From JASBZA01 sp964345295 (lineage in GTDB: Bacteria > Bacillota > Clostridia > Saccharofermentanales > Fastidiosipilaceae), in NCBI GenBank assembly GCA_964345295.1, contig CAYFQG010000044.1, positions 1 to 6,311 of the forward strand: 6,311 nt of DNA. Reading direction: 5' to 3'. The notes beneath the pieces were generated by a model. It saw nothing but the letters and a program-made list of their open reading frames with translations, was not told the origin of the DNA and ran no database searches. The translations under genes and the position numbers were made by a program. This document shows, piece after piece, positions 6,141-6,311 of the stretch; position 1 is the first letter of the stretch; each line of letters starts with the position of its first letter.

Positions 6141-6209
6141 TTAATAATATTGGAGTGTTGTTTCTCGTTTCTTGACCTTATGTTTTGCCTGTGTTTTCGC
6201 TTTCTTCAC
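6141..6209 (-). CDS. Possible 22-residue lysine-rich mini-ORF
   Basis: GTG start with GGAGG (minus strand, 6217-6221) 7 bases upstream. The peptide reads KKAKTQAKHKVKKRE from residue 2 and ends TTLQYY before a TAA; it has eight lysines in 22 residues. The strong Shine-Dalgarno is the only real support. It could be a leader peptide, the stub of a disrupted gene, or chance. The palindromic terminator at 6065-6099 lies about 40 bases beyond its stop, which would make a short self-contained transcription unit. I recognise no homologue. Confidence 0.3.
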   Translation of the reverse strand: MKKAKTQAKHKVKKRETTLQYY

Positions 6210-6255
6210 AATAAAACCTCCAAAACGTCTTTGGACTAATAGACCATATCAGTTA

Positions 6256-6287
6256 TTTATATCCTAGGTTTTGTTGTGCAAGTGCAA
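6256..6287 (-). promoter_or_regulatory. Weak candidate promoter for the right-edge minus-strand unit
   Basis: On the minus strand TTGCAC (6282-6287; repeated at 6276-6281) precedes GATATA (6258-6263) by 18 bases, with TATAAA overlapping the latter at 6256-6261. It sits 35 bases before the GGAGG of the mini-ORF. The -10 element is poor and the region is AT-rich, so this is a tentative call. Confidence 0.25.
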
Positions 6288-6289
6288 AA

Positions 6290-6311
6290 GGCCAAATTTA
6301 TATATTTGGCC
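6290..6311. terminator. Palindrome at the window end, possible terminator
   Basis: GGCCAAAT (6290-6297) and ATTTGGCC (6304-6311) pair perfectly across the loop TTATAT. On the minus strand the stem is followed by TTTTGC, giving a short T-tract. It could end a minus-strand gene outside the window; the plus-strand continuation is not visible. Confidence 0.45.

Noticed and set aside
6133..6283. ACTTGCA (6133-6139) and TGCAAGT (6277-6283) as terminal inverted repeats of a small IS or MITE
   Set aside because: Only 7 bases match and the flanks diverge. No target duplication is visible, so the IS end cannot be placed.
1..6311. CRISPR arrays, tRNA or rRNA genes, riboswitches, CcpA cre sites
   Set aside because: No spaced short repeats, tRNA-like cloverleafs, riboswitch cores or convincing cre consensus sites were seen by eye.

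Overview
The window looks like a chromosomal fragment of a low-to-moderate GC Bacillota (Firmicutes) bacterium. This rests on consensus AGGAGG-type ribosome binding sites, T-rich intrinsic terminators, tightly overlapping genes and close resemblance of the proteins to the Bacillus subtilis yes/yte and rha products as I remember them. I cannot name a genus. A 10-base run of N (2075-2084) shows it is a draft scaffold.

Left part (1-1882, plus strand): the 3' part of rhaA (L-rhamnose isomerase; its start lies outside the window), then rhaD (rhamnulose-1-phosphate aldolase). These catabolise L-rhamnose to dihydroxyacetone phosphate and L-lactaldehyde. The kinase RhaB is not in the window.

Middle (1883-2199): a convergent intergenic region with several terminator hairpins, the assembly gap, and a 54-base near-exact duplicate of the 3' end of the following oxidoreductase gene. 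The gap hides either a second copy of that gene or a mis-joined allele.

Right part (2200-6013, minus strand, read right to left): a compact operon for intracellular breakdown of rhamnogalacturonan-I (pectin) oligosaccharides. The order is a truncated DUF1961 (YesU-like) gene, an SGNH rhamnogalacturonan acetylesterase, a GH105 unsaturated rhamnogalacturonyl hydrolase, rhaM (L-rhamnose mutarotase) and a YteT-like Gfo/Idh/MocA oxidoreductase. The esterase and GH105 release rhamnose-ended products, RhaM supplies the right anomer, and RhaA/RhaD opposite consume it. No gene carries a signal peptide, so the pathway is cytoplasmic and implies an oligosaccharide importer outside the window.

Right edge (about 5996-6311): the DUF1961 gene loses its N-terminal part at a junction with the 3' end of an IS30-like transposase gene on the plus strand. 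Beyond it are a 26-base perfect palindrome that reads as a minus-strand terminator, a possible 22-codon minus-strand mini-ORF with a strong ribosome binding site, and a palindrome at the last bases. The operon appears cut off from its native promoter. I found no clear new biological system. The points most worth checking are the duplicated oxidoreductase end at the gap and the IS/DUF1961 junction.
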